Shown piece after piece: positions 47,234-58,632 of a stretch of 64,000 nt of DNA. The notes below the pieces were generated by a model. That model was not told the origin of the DNA. It saw only the letters and a program-made list of their open reading frames with translations, and did no database searches. Position 1 is the first letter of the stretch; every line of letters starts with the position of its first letter. The DNA lies in NCBI GenBank assembly GCA_035048485.1, contig CM068588.1, positions 992,001-1,056,000 on the forward strand, read 5' to 3'. The position numbers and the translations under genes were made by a program. The stretch comes from Pteria penguin. Taxonomy: Eukaryota; Mollusca; Bivalvia; Pterioida; Pteriidae.

Positions 47234-48935
47234 CCGGTGTTATATAGTAGTTTTCCCCCTAGCCATTCCCTCCCCCCCGGAAAAATAGCTATATAGTAGT
47301 ATTTCTCCCCGGAAAAATGGCTATATAGTAGTTTTTCCCCCGGGGGAAATTTGGCTATATAGCCATTTCGCCCCCTCTTACAGCCATTTTCCCCCGGGGA
47401 AAAACTACTATATAGTGGTTTCCCCCCTTCCCCCCCCCCCCCCCCCCAATGTGAAATTCCGGATTTTCTTTTCACATATACATGTAAGTAAATCTAGCTT
47501 GTTACCTTGTTAAAAATAAATAGATTTCTATTTAAAATAGAGATATCTCAATTTTTATACGGAGATATATCCAATAAATTTAGAGATATCTCATTTTCTT
47601 AAGTCTTCAATTTTAATCTCTTTTCCAAATAAAAATGCATATATTTATAACAGAGATTTATATACTAGAATTTCTTTCGAGATATCTTTATTTAATCCGA
47701 GAAATCTCTATATATACAAATGGAAAAAAAGAAAAACAAGTTCATTTTTATGCCCCCCGGAATGAAATTCGGGGGCATCTAGTTTTTGGCCTGTCTGTGA
47801 CTCTTAGCCTGTGGCAAAAACCTTGACTGTATCGTTTGTACCAAGAGGTACAAGGCTTTGAAACTCCACATATAGTTTTCTTGTGATGAACTTTTATTTG
47901 GGACCATGATTTTTTAAATTAGTGACTTTGACCTTGGTGCTCTACGTTTTTAAAAACTTTGGCTGTATCTTTTGTACCAAAAGGAAAAGGGGTTTTGAAC
48001 TTCATATATAGATTACTTGTGATAAGATCTTTAATTTGGGACCATGACTTTTGACCTAATGACCTTGACCTTGAAGTGTGACCTTGAAGTGTGACCTACT
48101 TTTCAAAAACTTTAACCTTGACTATATCTTCTACACAAAAGGGTGTAGAGCTTTGAAACTTAGCATATAGATAGTTTTAGATGAAACCTTTCATACTTTG
48201 CGTAAGGGACAAGGAAATCGCATTCTTGTGATCATGATTTACAACATCTGCCACTAGACAAGCCTTGTCGTAGATTGCAAATCGTGGACACCTTGATGGA
48301 ATTCCCTTCTGTTATTTTCATGTTCATCATGTACTCTGTACATGATGAGCCATATTGTGATATATAAAATGCATCAGTCTTAATTTATTTAGGAATTGAA
48401 TGTTCAAGGAATTCTTGCACGTTCAATTCTTATATTTGTCATTGGAACATTTTGATTGATAAATTCATATTTTACTTATGTTGTATTACGAAAAGTTGCC
48501 TGGGATCGAATCTTGAGTCACAGCCTGACGTCATGATTGACATCTATACGCAAGTAAACGACAATTTTCACAATGAAATAATAGAAGAAAATAGCATACT
48601 ATGGTAAATATATAAAAAGAAAGACTTGTAAATAAATACAAAAAAACAAAAAATAAATACACACACATACACGCACAAACAAAACACCTAACAGTATTTA
48701 GAAACGCATTAACCATAACACCATCGGTTTGATCCACAGGCTATTACTATAGTACATTTGTATTTCAGAACGAACGTGTATAATTTCCAAACCGTTACGT
48801 ACGGTAAGGGGGAAAAACTACTATGGGGGAAAGACTACTATATAGTAGTTTTTCCGCCATGGGGGAAAAACTACTATATAGCCATTTTTCCGGGGGAAAA
48901 AACTACTATGGGGGAAAAACTACTATATAACACCG
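47234..48935. mobile_element. Region framed by CCGGTGTTATATAGTAG inverted repeats
   Basis: The left end reads CCGGTGTTATATAGTAGTTTT, the right end AAACTACTATATAACACCGG. Both flanks (47234-47430 and 48810-48935) are filled with GGGGAAAAACTACTATATAG words in both orientations, giving many nested hairpins. Between them lies a dispersed repeat (47750-48240). No transposase and no convincing target duplication were found, so this may be a non-autonomous transposon or two independent hairpin repeats. Confidence 0.5.
47750..48240. repeat. Dispersed repeat with GCCCCCCGGAAT hairpin and about 145-bp internal units
   Basis: Starts with GCCCCCCGGAATGAAATTCGGGGGC, a stem-loop (described here as GCCCCC...GGGGGC at 47752-47776). 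Three diverged internal units begin near 47817, 47953 and 48107, each with CTTGACTGTATC or CTTTGGCTGTATC, GTACCAA-type, GCTTTGAAACT and GGGACCATGA words. No ORF. A common style in bivalve genomes. Confidence 0.65.
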
Positions 48936-49232
48936 GCTTTGTTATCCTTGTTACTGAAATGTCATTGCACAGAAATAGGTTTAAGCACAGGTCTGCTTAA
49001 CTTGAATTATCAATATATTGCCATAAAACACGCATTATTCTGTCGCTTATTGTGTGTTTTGAAATATTCATTAGCCGCAATGACGCAAGCCGATTATGAA
49101 TTGCGGAGCCGTTCTTCTTCTTCTTCTTCCAATACGAAGTGTACTCAAAAGTTGAGCGTTATACTTCATGTATAACGTTGTATATATTTGAAAACAAGCA
49201 CCTATGACAAAAGCCCCCCCAAAAAAAAGAAA

Positions 49233-49264
<32 letters not shown>

Positions 49265-49555
49265 CCACTGTGAAAACTACATACACGAAATGAGGTTGAA
49301 TTGCAAGCGATTACTGTGGTTACTGTGTTAAAGAATTTTAATTTGATGAACATACGATGTTTACAAAACAGAAATAGCAGAAATAGTACAAAACAATAAC
49401 AACAAGCACTATATACATGTATATTAAAAAACATAGAGATTGATTGCATCATATCGTAAGGACATGATTTATTAAAGTTCAGTGGAGGATCCAGGCCTCT
49501 GTAAGTGTTCCAGTAGTTTTAGAAATCTATTCATGGGTAGCATTGTTATTATATA
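48936..49555. other. Non-coding, with TTC and poly-A simple repeats
   Basis: (TTC)n at about 49109-49129 and an A-rich tract at 49219-49262 that produces poly-Phe frames on the minus strand. No gene seen. Confidence 0.5.
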
Positions 49556-49695
49556 CAGTGGCGGATTTAGAGAGGGCCCGCCCCTTTTGGTTACATATTT
49601 ACTAGTAAAAATCCAGATTTTGCACCAAAAATGGCTGAGAAGTTTGGCTAAAACCAATTTGAGCCCCCTTTTCGGAAATTCTGGATCCACCACTG
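49556..49695. mobile_element. MITE-like element, CAGTGGCGGAT family, copy 2
   Basis: 140 bp with ends CAGTGGCGGATTTAGAGAGG and TTCTGGATCCACCACTG (inverted similarity). Internal text is shared with 3783-3947 (AAATCCAGATTTTGCACCAAAAATGGCTGA, cited only as positions 49608-49638). It sits in a TATA-rich target, so the duplication is ambiguous. Confidence 0.75.
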
Positions 49696-50329
49696 ATATA
49701 GATCAATCAATCATTCATTCTGATGGATATTGAAGCCTTATTCCAGTGTCAAATTCAGCCTCTTAATACTGTCATGTTCTAATTTTTTAATTTACTTGGA
49801 GGTCGTAAATACAAAAATTAGAACATGACAACTTTACCACCCCATGTAGATTCATAAATTAAAACATGACAATACAATGAAAAAGAAGAAAAAGAATTAT
49901 CATCAAATATGACAGATTTTATGATAACTCTCTGATCAAAGTGAACATAATTCCTATAATATCAATGTTAGCTGATTTGTGCAGTTAGGATCCAGAATTT
50001 GTTTCCACGGAGATGAGAACTCAAACTCTAAGATATAAGATGAGACAAAATCAGAGCTAGATGCAGGATTTGAGTTGAAAAAAGAGGGAATTTGGGTGGG
50101 TTGAAATGTAATAGAGAAGCAGTGGTAGGTGGCGGTCTTAAGGCCACAAGTGGGTCCAGGCTAACAAGGCTGACAATCTTAAGTAAAATCAATAGTATGT
50201 CAACATGAGTATTTTATGTGCAGTTGAAGTACTCGCTTGTAAAATATACCACAAATAAAACATATACTACAATTGAATGATATAAAAAGACCTATCTGGC
50301 TAAAAAAACCCCAAAATAAACAAGAGCAA
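49696..50329. other. Non-coding spacer with a short inverted repeat
   Basis: TACTGTCATGTTCTAATTTTT (49767-49787) and AAAATTAGAACATGACAA (49814-49831) are inverted copies about 45 bp apart, probably the ends of a small MITE remnant. No gene seen. Confidence 0.55.
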
Positions 50330-50640
50330 CGCTAAGCGTAGCATCCCCTCGCGTAGTATAAAATTCAATCAATATTTTACCATTCCAGCCCATTGTGACC
50401 TTGACCTTGAGAATTTGACCCTAAGACAAGGTGATGACATTTCCTTGAGATGTAAGCAACAATCATGTGTAATATTATTGAAATCCATCAAGGCGTTAAA
50501 AAGTTATGGTCCGGACAAGCGAACACATACACACACACACATACATGCATACACACGGACGGTGGCGTTACTATATCCCCTCCGCAACAAGTTGCACGAT
50601 GGGATACTAAAAGGTCAGGCCCAATTAGATAGGATTACTC
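50330..50640. repeat. Dispersed repeat fragment (GACCTTGACCTTG type)
   Basis: Contains AAGCGTAGCATCCCC, TGACCTTGACCTTGAGAATTTG, TGTAATATTATTGAAATCCATCAA and GTTAAAAAGTTATGG, paralleling the unit structure at 25990-26600, then a CACACA tract. No ORF of interest. Confidence 0.55.
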
Positions 50641-50944
50641 ACAGGTTTTTCTGAAAAAGAACACATGAATAAATTACGTTAAATTTTGAAAATTGTGAGG
50701 GAAGGGTGGTGCGTTCTCACGCCCCCTTAAATCTGTCGGTGAGAATGAAAGATTCCATAACCATGATCTTGCTCTTCCTCGCACAGTATTGTCCTTTAAA
50801 TCGAGTGTACATGTACACATAATGAAATATGAAGGAGTCATTGGAGAATACAAATAATGGCGTTGTGGTAGATTGTTTATGCACATTTAACAAGCAAGCA
50901 ACAAGTGTCTGAACTTGTTTGTGTATAGCTGATTGAGATTCTCT

Positions 50945-51177
50945 CTATGATATTGGCGTTTTCTGAATTTCGTCATATGAGGGCGGAGGAGCGGAATATT
51001 GCTCAGGCTGGGGTGCTGAAGCCTGAGGGTATGGTAATGGTTGCTGTGGATACGCTGTGGGTGGATACGCTGTGGGTTGCTGTGGATACCCAGGTTGTTG
51101 AGCATAGCCCATTGGTTGCCCAGGGTATTGAGGCATTGCAGGGTTTTGGTAGACGTATGGTTGTCCCGGGTACGCCA
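50945..51177 (-). CDS. Last coding exon: Pro/Tyr-rich PPxY tail of a membrane protein
   Basis: Minus-strand exon that begins after an acceptor (TTTTACGTTTACAG) at 51178 and ends at TGA or equivalent stop at 50945-50947. It encodes repeated Y-P-Q-Q-P, A-Y-P and P-G-Q-P units and finishes A-P-P-P-S-Y-D-E-I-Q-K, a PPxY motif of the kind bound by WW domains of NEDD4-like ubiquitin ligases. The exon begins with two bases of a codon and the upstream exon (51902-52065) ends with one, so the joined codon is GTG (Val) and the frame agrees. Architecture (short Cys-flanked TM followed by P/Q/Y-rich tail) resembles CYYR1/Shisa-like proteins of molluscs, but a family name is not secure. A 15-bp internal duplication encodes the A-Y-P-P-T repeats. 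Confidence 0.75.
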
Positions 51178-51323
51178 CTGTAAACGTAAAATCTGGAGGT
51201 AAGCAAAGTAAAACAGAAAGCACCCTGCCGGTGATATCTAAATCATAAAACAAACTGTTATAGATGTATTATAAATGCAATCAAGGAGGTTCTTGTTTTA
51301 TGATTAATGAGTCTTTTCGTTTA

Positions 51324-51495
51324 GTTATTTCCCATTTTGGACGGTATCTGACGTAAAACAATTATGACGTCATCGATTTCCTGTGAAAAAGTCATTTGTG
51401 GACTATCATTTCCCTAAGTTTTAGATCGGTTCCCATAGAATTTGATGATGGTCATACTTGTTTTACGTCAGATACCGTCCCAAATGGTAAGTAAC
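51324..51495. mobile_element. MITE with about 40-bp terminal inverted repeats, intronic
   Basis: The left arm contains TTGGACGGTATCTGACGTAA, the right arm TTACGTCAGATACCGTCCCAA. Inverted identity covers about 40 bp at each end (GTTATTTCCCATTTTGG against the reverse of CCAAATGGTAAGTAAC). 172 bp, no coding capacity. Confidence 0.85.
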
Positions 51496-51519
51496 TCTGT
51501 GTAACAAACTCTTTGTAAT

Positions 51520-51710
51520 AACCGGGACCACGTAACTCTCTCAGTTAATGGCCTATCTCGTGAACGAGGGGTCTTGTGAACGAAAGATGTCGGGTTCGAA
51601 TCCCCTCGGTTACTCGTCAGTATATAGTCTTTTGGGGCAGGAAATAAAACCCGGTTCTGTGTCACTTGAAAGATTCCTCATTGCTTCGGATAGTTCAATT
51701 TAGGGCTGCA
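51520..51710 (+). mobile_element. tRNA-like SINE fragment (third family)
   Basis: AGTTAATGGCCTATCTCGTG resembles an A-box and GGGTTCGAATCCCC (51592-51605) is a good B-box. The following GTGTCACTTGAAAGATTCC is reminiscent of SINE family B's AAAGATCC...GCTTCGG body. No second copy in the window and no target duplication found. Confidence 0.5.
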
Positions 51711-51901
51711 ACCCCCCCCCCCCTCCTTTCCAGACCGAATAGTGCAAAGCATTAGTCATGGGAGACTACCCCCCCTCCCCCCTTTTCAAAAATTTCTAGA
51801 TCCGCTTATGTGATGTAATCTCCTTTTGGACTTAATAACGTACTTAGCAAATAAAAATAAAATTTCTGTTGAAAGTAACAAAATGTAATTAGTAGACCGA
51901 C

Positions 51902-52065
51902 CATTTTGTTGTTGTTGTTGTGTTGTGACAATAGCTACGCCACCTGCCGGATTCTGGACCATTTGTCTTCTGGCGTATCTACGGCGCTGACAGAGACAGC
52001 ATATGGCCACCAAGATGATTAGGCTGATAATTCCGCTTAAACCACCGGCGATAGACCCCACTGGT
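51902..52065 (-). CDS. Transmembrane exon of the same membrane protein
   Basis: Minus-strand 164-bp exon. The acceptor is TCTATTTACAG just 5' (plus-strand 52066-52076) and the donor is AAAATG followed by GTCGGT at 51901. It encodes G-S-I-A-G-G-L-S-G, a hydrophobic run I-I-S-L-I-I-L-V-A-I, then C-C-L-C-Q-R-R-R and a basic stretch, then V-T-T-Q-Q-Q-Q-Q-N. The hydrophobic run followed by Cys and Arg fits a type I single-pass membrane helix with a palmitoylatable juxtamembrane Cys cluster and positive-inside flank. It joins in phase to the exon at 51177. Signal peptide and Cys-rich ectodomain exons expected upstream (higher coordinates) were not recognised. The donor is GT but not strong. Confidence 0.72.
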
Positions 52066-52159
52066 CTGTAAATAGACAACAGACAATAGACGTAATATGA
52101 TGGCATTGTAGTAAGGTGGCACCCGAGGCCTTCCGAGTATTAAACAACACATTTTACGT

Positions 52160-52290
52160 GAATTTTTTTATGCTGATCTGACTTGATATCTTAGCGAGGT
52201 ATTATTTTTGCCTGATGCCACAGACATGGTATATTTTCGCCTGATGCCACAGACATGGTATATTTTCGCCCAATGCCACAAATATGTTAT
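52160..52290. repeat. Short tandem repeat, about 31 bp, three units
   Basis: TGCCACAGACATGGTATATTT is repeated with GCCTGA or GCCCAA spacers. The third unit is diverged. Confidence 0.75.
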
Positions 52291-53130
52291 ACATGTATTG
52301 TAATATTCAAATCAAGTGCAGCAAGGACTCCAGTTTCGCTTGAAGTCAAACTCGCGAATTTAAAGTCTTCGCGAACTGAAGATGTTTAACAGTACTATTG
52401 CACAAATGGAAAATGGAATCCGTCCTTTTCATTCCTTCTATAATTGAACTTTTATTATTTCTTTTTACATGTATGGTGGCATTTTATTGAGCCAACCACC
52501 CGAGAAATGATTATGCCAAATTTTCAGAGACTATGGTTGCGGCAAATAATGATGTGAACATGTCAAAAGTGATGTGGACTAAGCATATTTTTTGTCGATG
52601 TGTTAAACATTTATGTAAAGTGTTATATAGCTATGTGTACTTGACAGGAAAACATGAATATGTAGCAGAATGACAAAATCATCCAACAAATGCGTGTAGG
52701 ACATACACCATTATATCTTGACTTTCTGTCTCAGGAAAATAAGGCGATTAAAGTGGTGGGAATGAGGCAGGTCCATTCTATGGGAATAAGATTTTGCCAG
52801 GGAAATAGGATATCACCTTTAAAAATAGAAAAAAACCCAGAAAAAAGCCTTTAATAAAAAAAAAAAAACAAAAAAAAAGGGGGGGGGTGAGGGGGTAGCG
52901 GGTTTCCACAACCCCTTGGATCTGCCGTTATGTCTAATTCAATTTCCTTAAGGAAAATCTATCAATTGAATAATTAAATGATTTTTATTAATTATGTTTC
53001 CTGTCTTTGTCGTAGATATACCACAGATGCCCTGACACCACATGTCGAATTTATATTTAATGGCTGAATTATTCAAAACAGTGATGATACAATGGAACTC
53101 ACGTCTCATAGTAACAGTAGTAGGAATAGC
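52291..53130. other. Non-coding spacer, with homopolymers
   Basis: Upstream side of the membrane-protein gene (minus orientation). No exon with a Cys-rich ectodomain was recognised. A/G homopolymers lie at 52855-52888. Confidence 0.4.
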
Positions 53131-55243
53131 TGTAGTAGTAACACGTGGCATCACATGCATGGACTGAAAATAAAACAATGCATTACTAGTAGTAACACGT
53201 GGCATCACATGCATGGACTGAAAAGAAAACAATACATTTCTAGTAGTAACACGTGGCATCACATGCATGGACTAAAAAGAAATACATTACCAGTAGTAAC
53301 ACGTGGCATCACATGCATGGACTGAAAGAAAATCAATACATTACTAGTGGTGACACGTAGCATCACATGCATGGACTGAAAGAAAAACAATACATTACTA
53401 GTAGTGACATGTGGCATCACATGCATGGACTGAAAGAAAAACAATACATTACCAGTAGTAACACGTAGGATCACATGCATGGACTGAAAAGAAAACAATA
53501 CATTACTACTGGTAGTAGTAACACGTGGCATCACATGCATGGACTGAAATGAAAACAATACATTACTAGTAGTGACATGTGGCATCACATGCATGGACTG
53601 AAAAGAAAAACATTACCAGTAGTAACACGTGGAATCACATGCATGGACTGAAAGAAAAACAATACATTACCAGTAGTGACACGTGGCATCACATGCATGG
53701 ACTGAAATGAAAACAATACATTACTAGTAGTAACACGTGGCATTACATGCATGGACTGAAAGAAAAAAAGCAATACATTACTAGTAGTGACTCGTGGCAT
53801 CACATGCATGGACTGAAATGAAAACAATACATTACTAGTAGTGACATGTGGCATCACATGCATGGACTGAAAGAAAAACAATACATTACCAGTAGTAACA
53901 CGTGGCATCGCATGTATGGACTGAAAAGAAATACATTACCAGTAGTAACACGTGGCATTACATGCATGGACTGAAAGAAAAACAATACATTACCAGTAGT
54001 GACACGTGGCATCACATGCATGGACTGAAAGAAACACCATACATTACTAGTAGTAACACGTGGCATCACATGCATGGACTGAAAAGAAATACATTACCAG
54101 TAATAACATGTGGAATCACATGCATGGACTGAAAAGAAAACAATACATTACTACTGGTAGTAGTAACACGTGGCATCACATGCATGGACTGAAAAGAAAA
54201 CAATACATTACCAGTAGCAACACGTGGCATCACATGCATGGACTGAAATGAAAACAATATATTACCAGTAGCAACATGTGGCATCACATGCATGGACTGA
54301 AATGAAAACAATACATTACTAGTAGTAACACGTGGCATTACATGCATGGACAAAAAAAACCCCAATACATTACTAGTAGTGACTCGTGGCATCACATGCA
54401 TGGACTGAAATGAAAACAATACATTACTAGTAGTGACATGTGGCATCACATGCATGGACTGAAAGAAAAACAATACATTACCAGTAGTAACACACGGCAT
54501 CGCATGTATGGACTGAAAAGAAATACATTACCAGTAGTGACACGTGGCATCACATGCATGGACTGAAATGAAAACAATACATTACTAGTGGTGACTCGTG
54601 GCATCACATGCATAGACTGAAGTGAAAACAATACATTACTAGTAGTGACATGTGGCATCACATGCATGGACTGAAAGAAACACCATACATTACTAGTAGT
54701 GACATTTGGCATCACATGCATGGACTGAAAGAAAAACAATACATTACCAGTAGTAACACGTGGAATCACATGCATGGACTGAAAGAAAAAAAATACATTA
54801 CTAGTAGAGACTCGTGGCATCACATGCATGGACTGAAATGAAAACAATACATTACTAGTAGTGTCACGTGGCATCACATTCATGGACTTAACTGAAAGCA
54901 ATACATTAAAAGTAGAGACAAGTGGCATCACATGCACGGACTGAAAGGAAACTAATGCATTACTATTAGCGACAAGTGACATCACATGCATGAACTGAAA
55001 GAAACATACATCATTACTAGTTGTGACACGTGGCATCACATGCATGGACTGAAAGAAAAACAATGCATTACTAGTAGTGACACGTGGCATCAGATGGATG
55101 GACTTTAATGAAAACAATACATTACTAGTTGTGACACATGGCATTGTATGCTTTGACTCAAAGGAAAACAATGCATTACTAGAAATGATACGTGGTCTCG
55201 GATGCACAGACTGAAAGGAAAACAATACATTACTAGAAGTGAC
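53131..55243. repeat. 54-bp minisatellite, about 39 units
   Basis: Units contain AACACGTGGCATCACATGCATGG, ACTGAAA and AACAATACATTACTAGTAGT (given as words, representative unit 53208-53261). Steps between GCATGG words are 54, 54, 50, 55 bp and so on. Since 54 is a multiple of 3, the minus strand shows long frames of an 18-residue M-H-V-M-P-R-V-T-T-S-N-V-L-F-S-F-Q-S unit, the longest at 54446-55225. Units with 50 or 55 bp break the frame repeatedly. Each unit carries an E-box palindrome CACGTG and an ATGCAT palindrome. Confidence 0.95.
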
Positions 55244-55364
55244 ATGAAATATCTCAGGCAGAGATTAGAATTTTAAAGCATCACCATCGTACATCGAATT
55301 ACCAGAAACAGTGACTGAAAGAACATTACTGTAATGATCTGATATGGTATGAAGATAACCATAA

Positions 55365-55813
55365 ACATGTAGTACCACGAATTATCTGCCACAGCGATTA
55401 AACATTGTCATGTAGTACCACGAATTATCTGCCGCAGCAACTAAACATTGTCATGGTAGTACCACGAATTATCTGCCGCAGCGATTAAACATTGTCATGG
55501 TAGTACCACGAATTATCTGCCGCAGCCACTAAACATTGTCATGTAGTACCACGAATTATCTGCCGCAGCGACTAAACATTGTCATGGTAGTACCACGAAT
55601 TCTCTGCCGCAGCGACTAAACAGTGTCATGTAGTACCACGAATTATCTGCCGCAGCGACTAAACATTGTCATGGTAGTACCACGAATTATCTGCCGCAGC
55701 GACTAAACATTGTCATGGTAGTACCACGAATTATCTGCCGCAGCGATTAAACATTGTCATGGTAGTACCAAGAATTATCTGCTACAGCGGCTAAACATTG
55801 TCATGGTAGTACG
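55365..55813. repeat. 43/44-bp minisatellite, about 10 units
   Basis: Words CATGGTAGTACCACGAATTA and TCTGCCGCAGCGACTAAACA repeat every 44 bp (43 where CATGTAGT replaces CATGGTAGT). The last unit fuses directly into the retroelement fragment at 55803. Confidence 0.95.
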
Positions 55814-56250
55814 AAGTAGTCGTAGCAAACTACATGTATCACAGCATTATTTCAGAGCATGTTCAAATTACAATGATTTTGTTCTGAAGGTTAGGCGACT
55901 TTCAGATAAGCTACTCAACCAGGGTTATATATTTGCTAGATCTATGGTCGTTACGAGACTTTTATTACACAATATGATATCTCGTTATCCGGACCTTTAA
56001 ATTATATTCTGGACTGAGACCGAATCCGATCATTTTACACAGATTTGACACCTTCCATACTAGAAGGTTACCTACTTTCACTTTTCCATATATAAATATA
56101 TATGGAATTTACACGATTTGACTCTTTCTACTGGGTATATGTGACGGGTCTTGCTATCAAGCAGGAGATGCTCACTCTCCCCGGGCACATGATCTCACTC
56201 CATCAAAGGGGGTTCACATATGCTCTCCATGTAGACAGTTTTCGTTGTTT
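55803..56250 (+). pseudogene. 3' end of a retroelement reverse-transcriptase ORF and its UTR
   Basis: The 65-codon frame to TAA at 55998-56000 carries H-V-S-Q-H-Y-F-R-A-C-S-N-Y-N-D-F followed by L-S-D-K-L-L-N-Q-G-Y. This is the pattern of the post-RT C-terminal segment of a retroelement family common in bivalves and other marine invertebrates (V-S-Q-L-x-R ... D-F ... L-T-x-K-L-L-x-Q-G-Y). The following sequence (GGGTATATGTGACGGGTC, GCAGGAGATGCTCACTCTCC, CGGGCACATGATCTCAC) resembles the 3' untranslated part of mussel copies as I recall it. The RT core is absent. The family identification is from memory and should be checked. Confidence 0.5.
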
Positions 56251-57588
56251 TCTATTTGGTTTTCATTTTCACTGATTTTAATTTGTATGTCTTTTGGATT
56301 CACAATTTTCGGACTTATGGTTTGGATTTATCCATCATTTGAAAGTTATGGAAATTCAATCAAAGAATAACGTCACATTCTTTTATTTTGGTCCATAATT
56401 GGAAAGGCATATGTATAGACTTAGGTCTGTCTGTCTTTTGAAAAATAAAATACAAAGAAACAAAAAATAAAAGCCCAAACAAACAAACACCCCCCCCCCC
56501 CAAAAAAAAAACCCAACAAAAATCAAACAAACATCCCTCCCCCCGAAACCACAAACAACAACAAACAATACCCCCCCCCCCAACTAAACAAAAGAAAACC
56601 AACCAAACAAACATTGCAATGAAAATGAAACCAAACTTTTAAAACAAATAAAAATCGAGAATAAAGGTTTATATTATTGTTAATGGATCTTCTCGCTGTT
56701 TATTTTTCAAGAGCGCGAGAGTTCAGAGTTCTCAGGTCACTTTCCCCATTTTCTGGCCCTTTCTATTAATGGTACTTCCTCCCATATCTACTTTATTTGT
56801 TTATTTCCAAGTTTCTTACCTCTTCCTCCTCTTATTTCACTTCCTTCATACAATGCATATTCAATGACACATTCAATTAAATAGCAATACCAAATTTCGA
56901 ATACGAAGTCTACTCTCAAAATCACACTTCAGAATTATCTGACTCCTCTCCTCCCTCCCCCCCCCTCCCCGAGATTTCCCAGCGCTGTCATAAACTCCAT
57001 CCATTCGGGTCAAAAGTCGGTCCCAAAGGAGGTTAAAGCGCTGCACTGGAAGTTACTATTCACGGTCAAAGCTGGATTCAAATTCCCGCTAAGGCAAGTG
57101 TTCGCTAAGGAAACTGTCAAAGGTAAGTGGGTTTCTCATTGATTGACCTCCGACTATACCTTCACCACAAAAGTCGGGGCGCCGTCATAAAGGAGTGATA
57201 AACTCCAGGCGGGTTTTAAACAGAAAACAAGTACGCTCTAGTCCTGTTTCCTGCCGACCTAGCCATGGTAGCAATCCCCTTTCAATATTCTAGTGTAAGT
57301 TAATCGGCAAGAAAATGTCGTGCTACTTTTCGCCCGTTTGCCCCCCCCCCCCCCCCGACACACACACACTTTCTCTGTTTCGTCTCCCAGTGACAGTGTG
57401 ATACCACATCTTGTTACCTTTGCTTGTTGTATGATGCCTCAACGGGAGGATTTCATCCAGTGACGTAGATGTATGGCAGGGGGTACAACTTGCCAGGATA
57501 TAGAAAGTATAGGGTCAAAGACGTCGGCAACACATAAAGTTTTACAACATCAATACATGTAAGTTCTTTTCAACTTTTTATCAAAACT
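56251..57588. other. Non-coding with C and A homopolymers
   Basis: C tracts at 56491-56502, 56571-56581 and 57340-57357 give Gly-rich minus-strand frames that are artefacts. 56709-56960 is related to 60205-60640 (separate entry). No gene seen. Confidence 0.5.
56709..56960. repeat. Dispersed repeat family R2, copy 1
   Basis: Shares with 60205-60640 the ordered words GTTCTC.GGTCACTTT..., CTATTAA, AGTACTTCCT, TTCTTACCTCTTCCTCCTCTT, TTTCACTTCCTTCATA, ATTCAATGA, ACACTTCAGAAT. Copy 2 is longer because of an insertion between ATTTAACT and the final block. Confidence 0.7.
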
Positions 57589-58632
57589 GGTTGGCAGGTA
57601 CTATGACTGACCACATGGCTGTCAGGTATTCTAACTGACCTCACCTGACTGGCAGGTAGTATGACTGACCTCACCTAGCTGACAGGTAGTATGACTGACC
57701 TCACCTGGCTGACAGATTCTATGACTGACCTCACCTGACTGGCATGTACTATGACTGACCTCACCTGACTGGCAGGTACTATGACTGACCACCTAGCTGG
57801 CAGGTAGTATGACTGACCTCACCTGGCTGACAGATACTATGACTGACCTCACCTGACTGGCATGCACTATGACTGACCTTACCTGACTGGCATGTACTAT
57901 GACTGACCTCACCTGACTGACAGGTACTATGATACCTCACCTGACTGACAGGTACTATGATACCTCACCTGACTGACAGGTATTATGACTGACCTCACCT
58001 GACTGACAGGTACTATGACTGATCTCACCTGACTGGCATGTACTATGACTGACCTCACCTGGCTGACAGGTACTAAGGCTGACCTCAGATAGCTGACAGG
58101 TACTTTGACTGAGCTCACCTGGTTGGCAGGTACTAAGGATGACCTCACCTGGCTGGCAGGTGCTAAGTGACCTCATCTGACTGGCAGGTACTATGACTGA
58201 CCTCACCCGGTTGGCAGGTACTCAGGCTGACCTCACCTGGCAGACAGGTGCTAACGGTGACCTCACCTGACTGGCAGGTACTAAGGCTGACCTCACCTGG
58301 CTGGCAGATACTATGACTGACCACCTGGCTGTCATGTACTATGACTGACCTCACCTGACTAATATTTACTATAACTGATCTCACCTGGCTGGCAGGTACT
58401 ATGACTGACCTCACCTGGCTGGCAGGTACTATGACTGACCTCACCTGGCTGGCAGATACTATGACTGACCACCTGGCTGTCAGGTACTATGACTGACCTC
58501 ACCTGACTAACATTTACTATAACTGATCTCACCTGGCTGGCAGGTACTATGACTGACCTCACCTGCCTGGCAGGTACTAACAGGGACCTCACCTGGCTAG
58601 CAGGTACAATGACTGACCTCACCTGGCTGACA
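57589..58632. repeat. 30-bp minisatellite, about 35 units
   Basis: Units contain GACTGACCTCACCTGACTGG and CAGGTACTAT. Occasional units are shortened (for example loss of CTC near 57790, 58322 and 58470). Minus-strand frames with V-P-A-S-Q-V-R-S or S-T-C-Q-P-G-E-V units are translations of the repeat. Confidence 0.95.

Larger units (their letters stand above)
51178..51901 (-). other. Intron of the membrane-protein gene
   Basis: 724-bp intron between the two exons above. It contains a MITE at 51324-51495 and a tRNA-like SINE scrap at about 51520-51710, plus a C-tract at 51712-51723. Confidence 0.65.

Noticed and set aside
47179..47475. 98-residue minus-strand protein
   Set aside because: Built from the hairpin-rich GGGGAAAAACTACTATATAG modules; no domain.
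54446..55225. 259-residue minus-strand protein
   Set aside because: An 18-residue translation of the 54-bp minisatellite; units with 50 or 55 bp break the frame elsewhere in the array. Kept only as a finding.
56360..56614. Gly/Phe/Val-rich minus-strand proteins
   Set aside because: Produced by C and A homopolymers; hydrophobic appearance is compositional.
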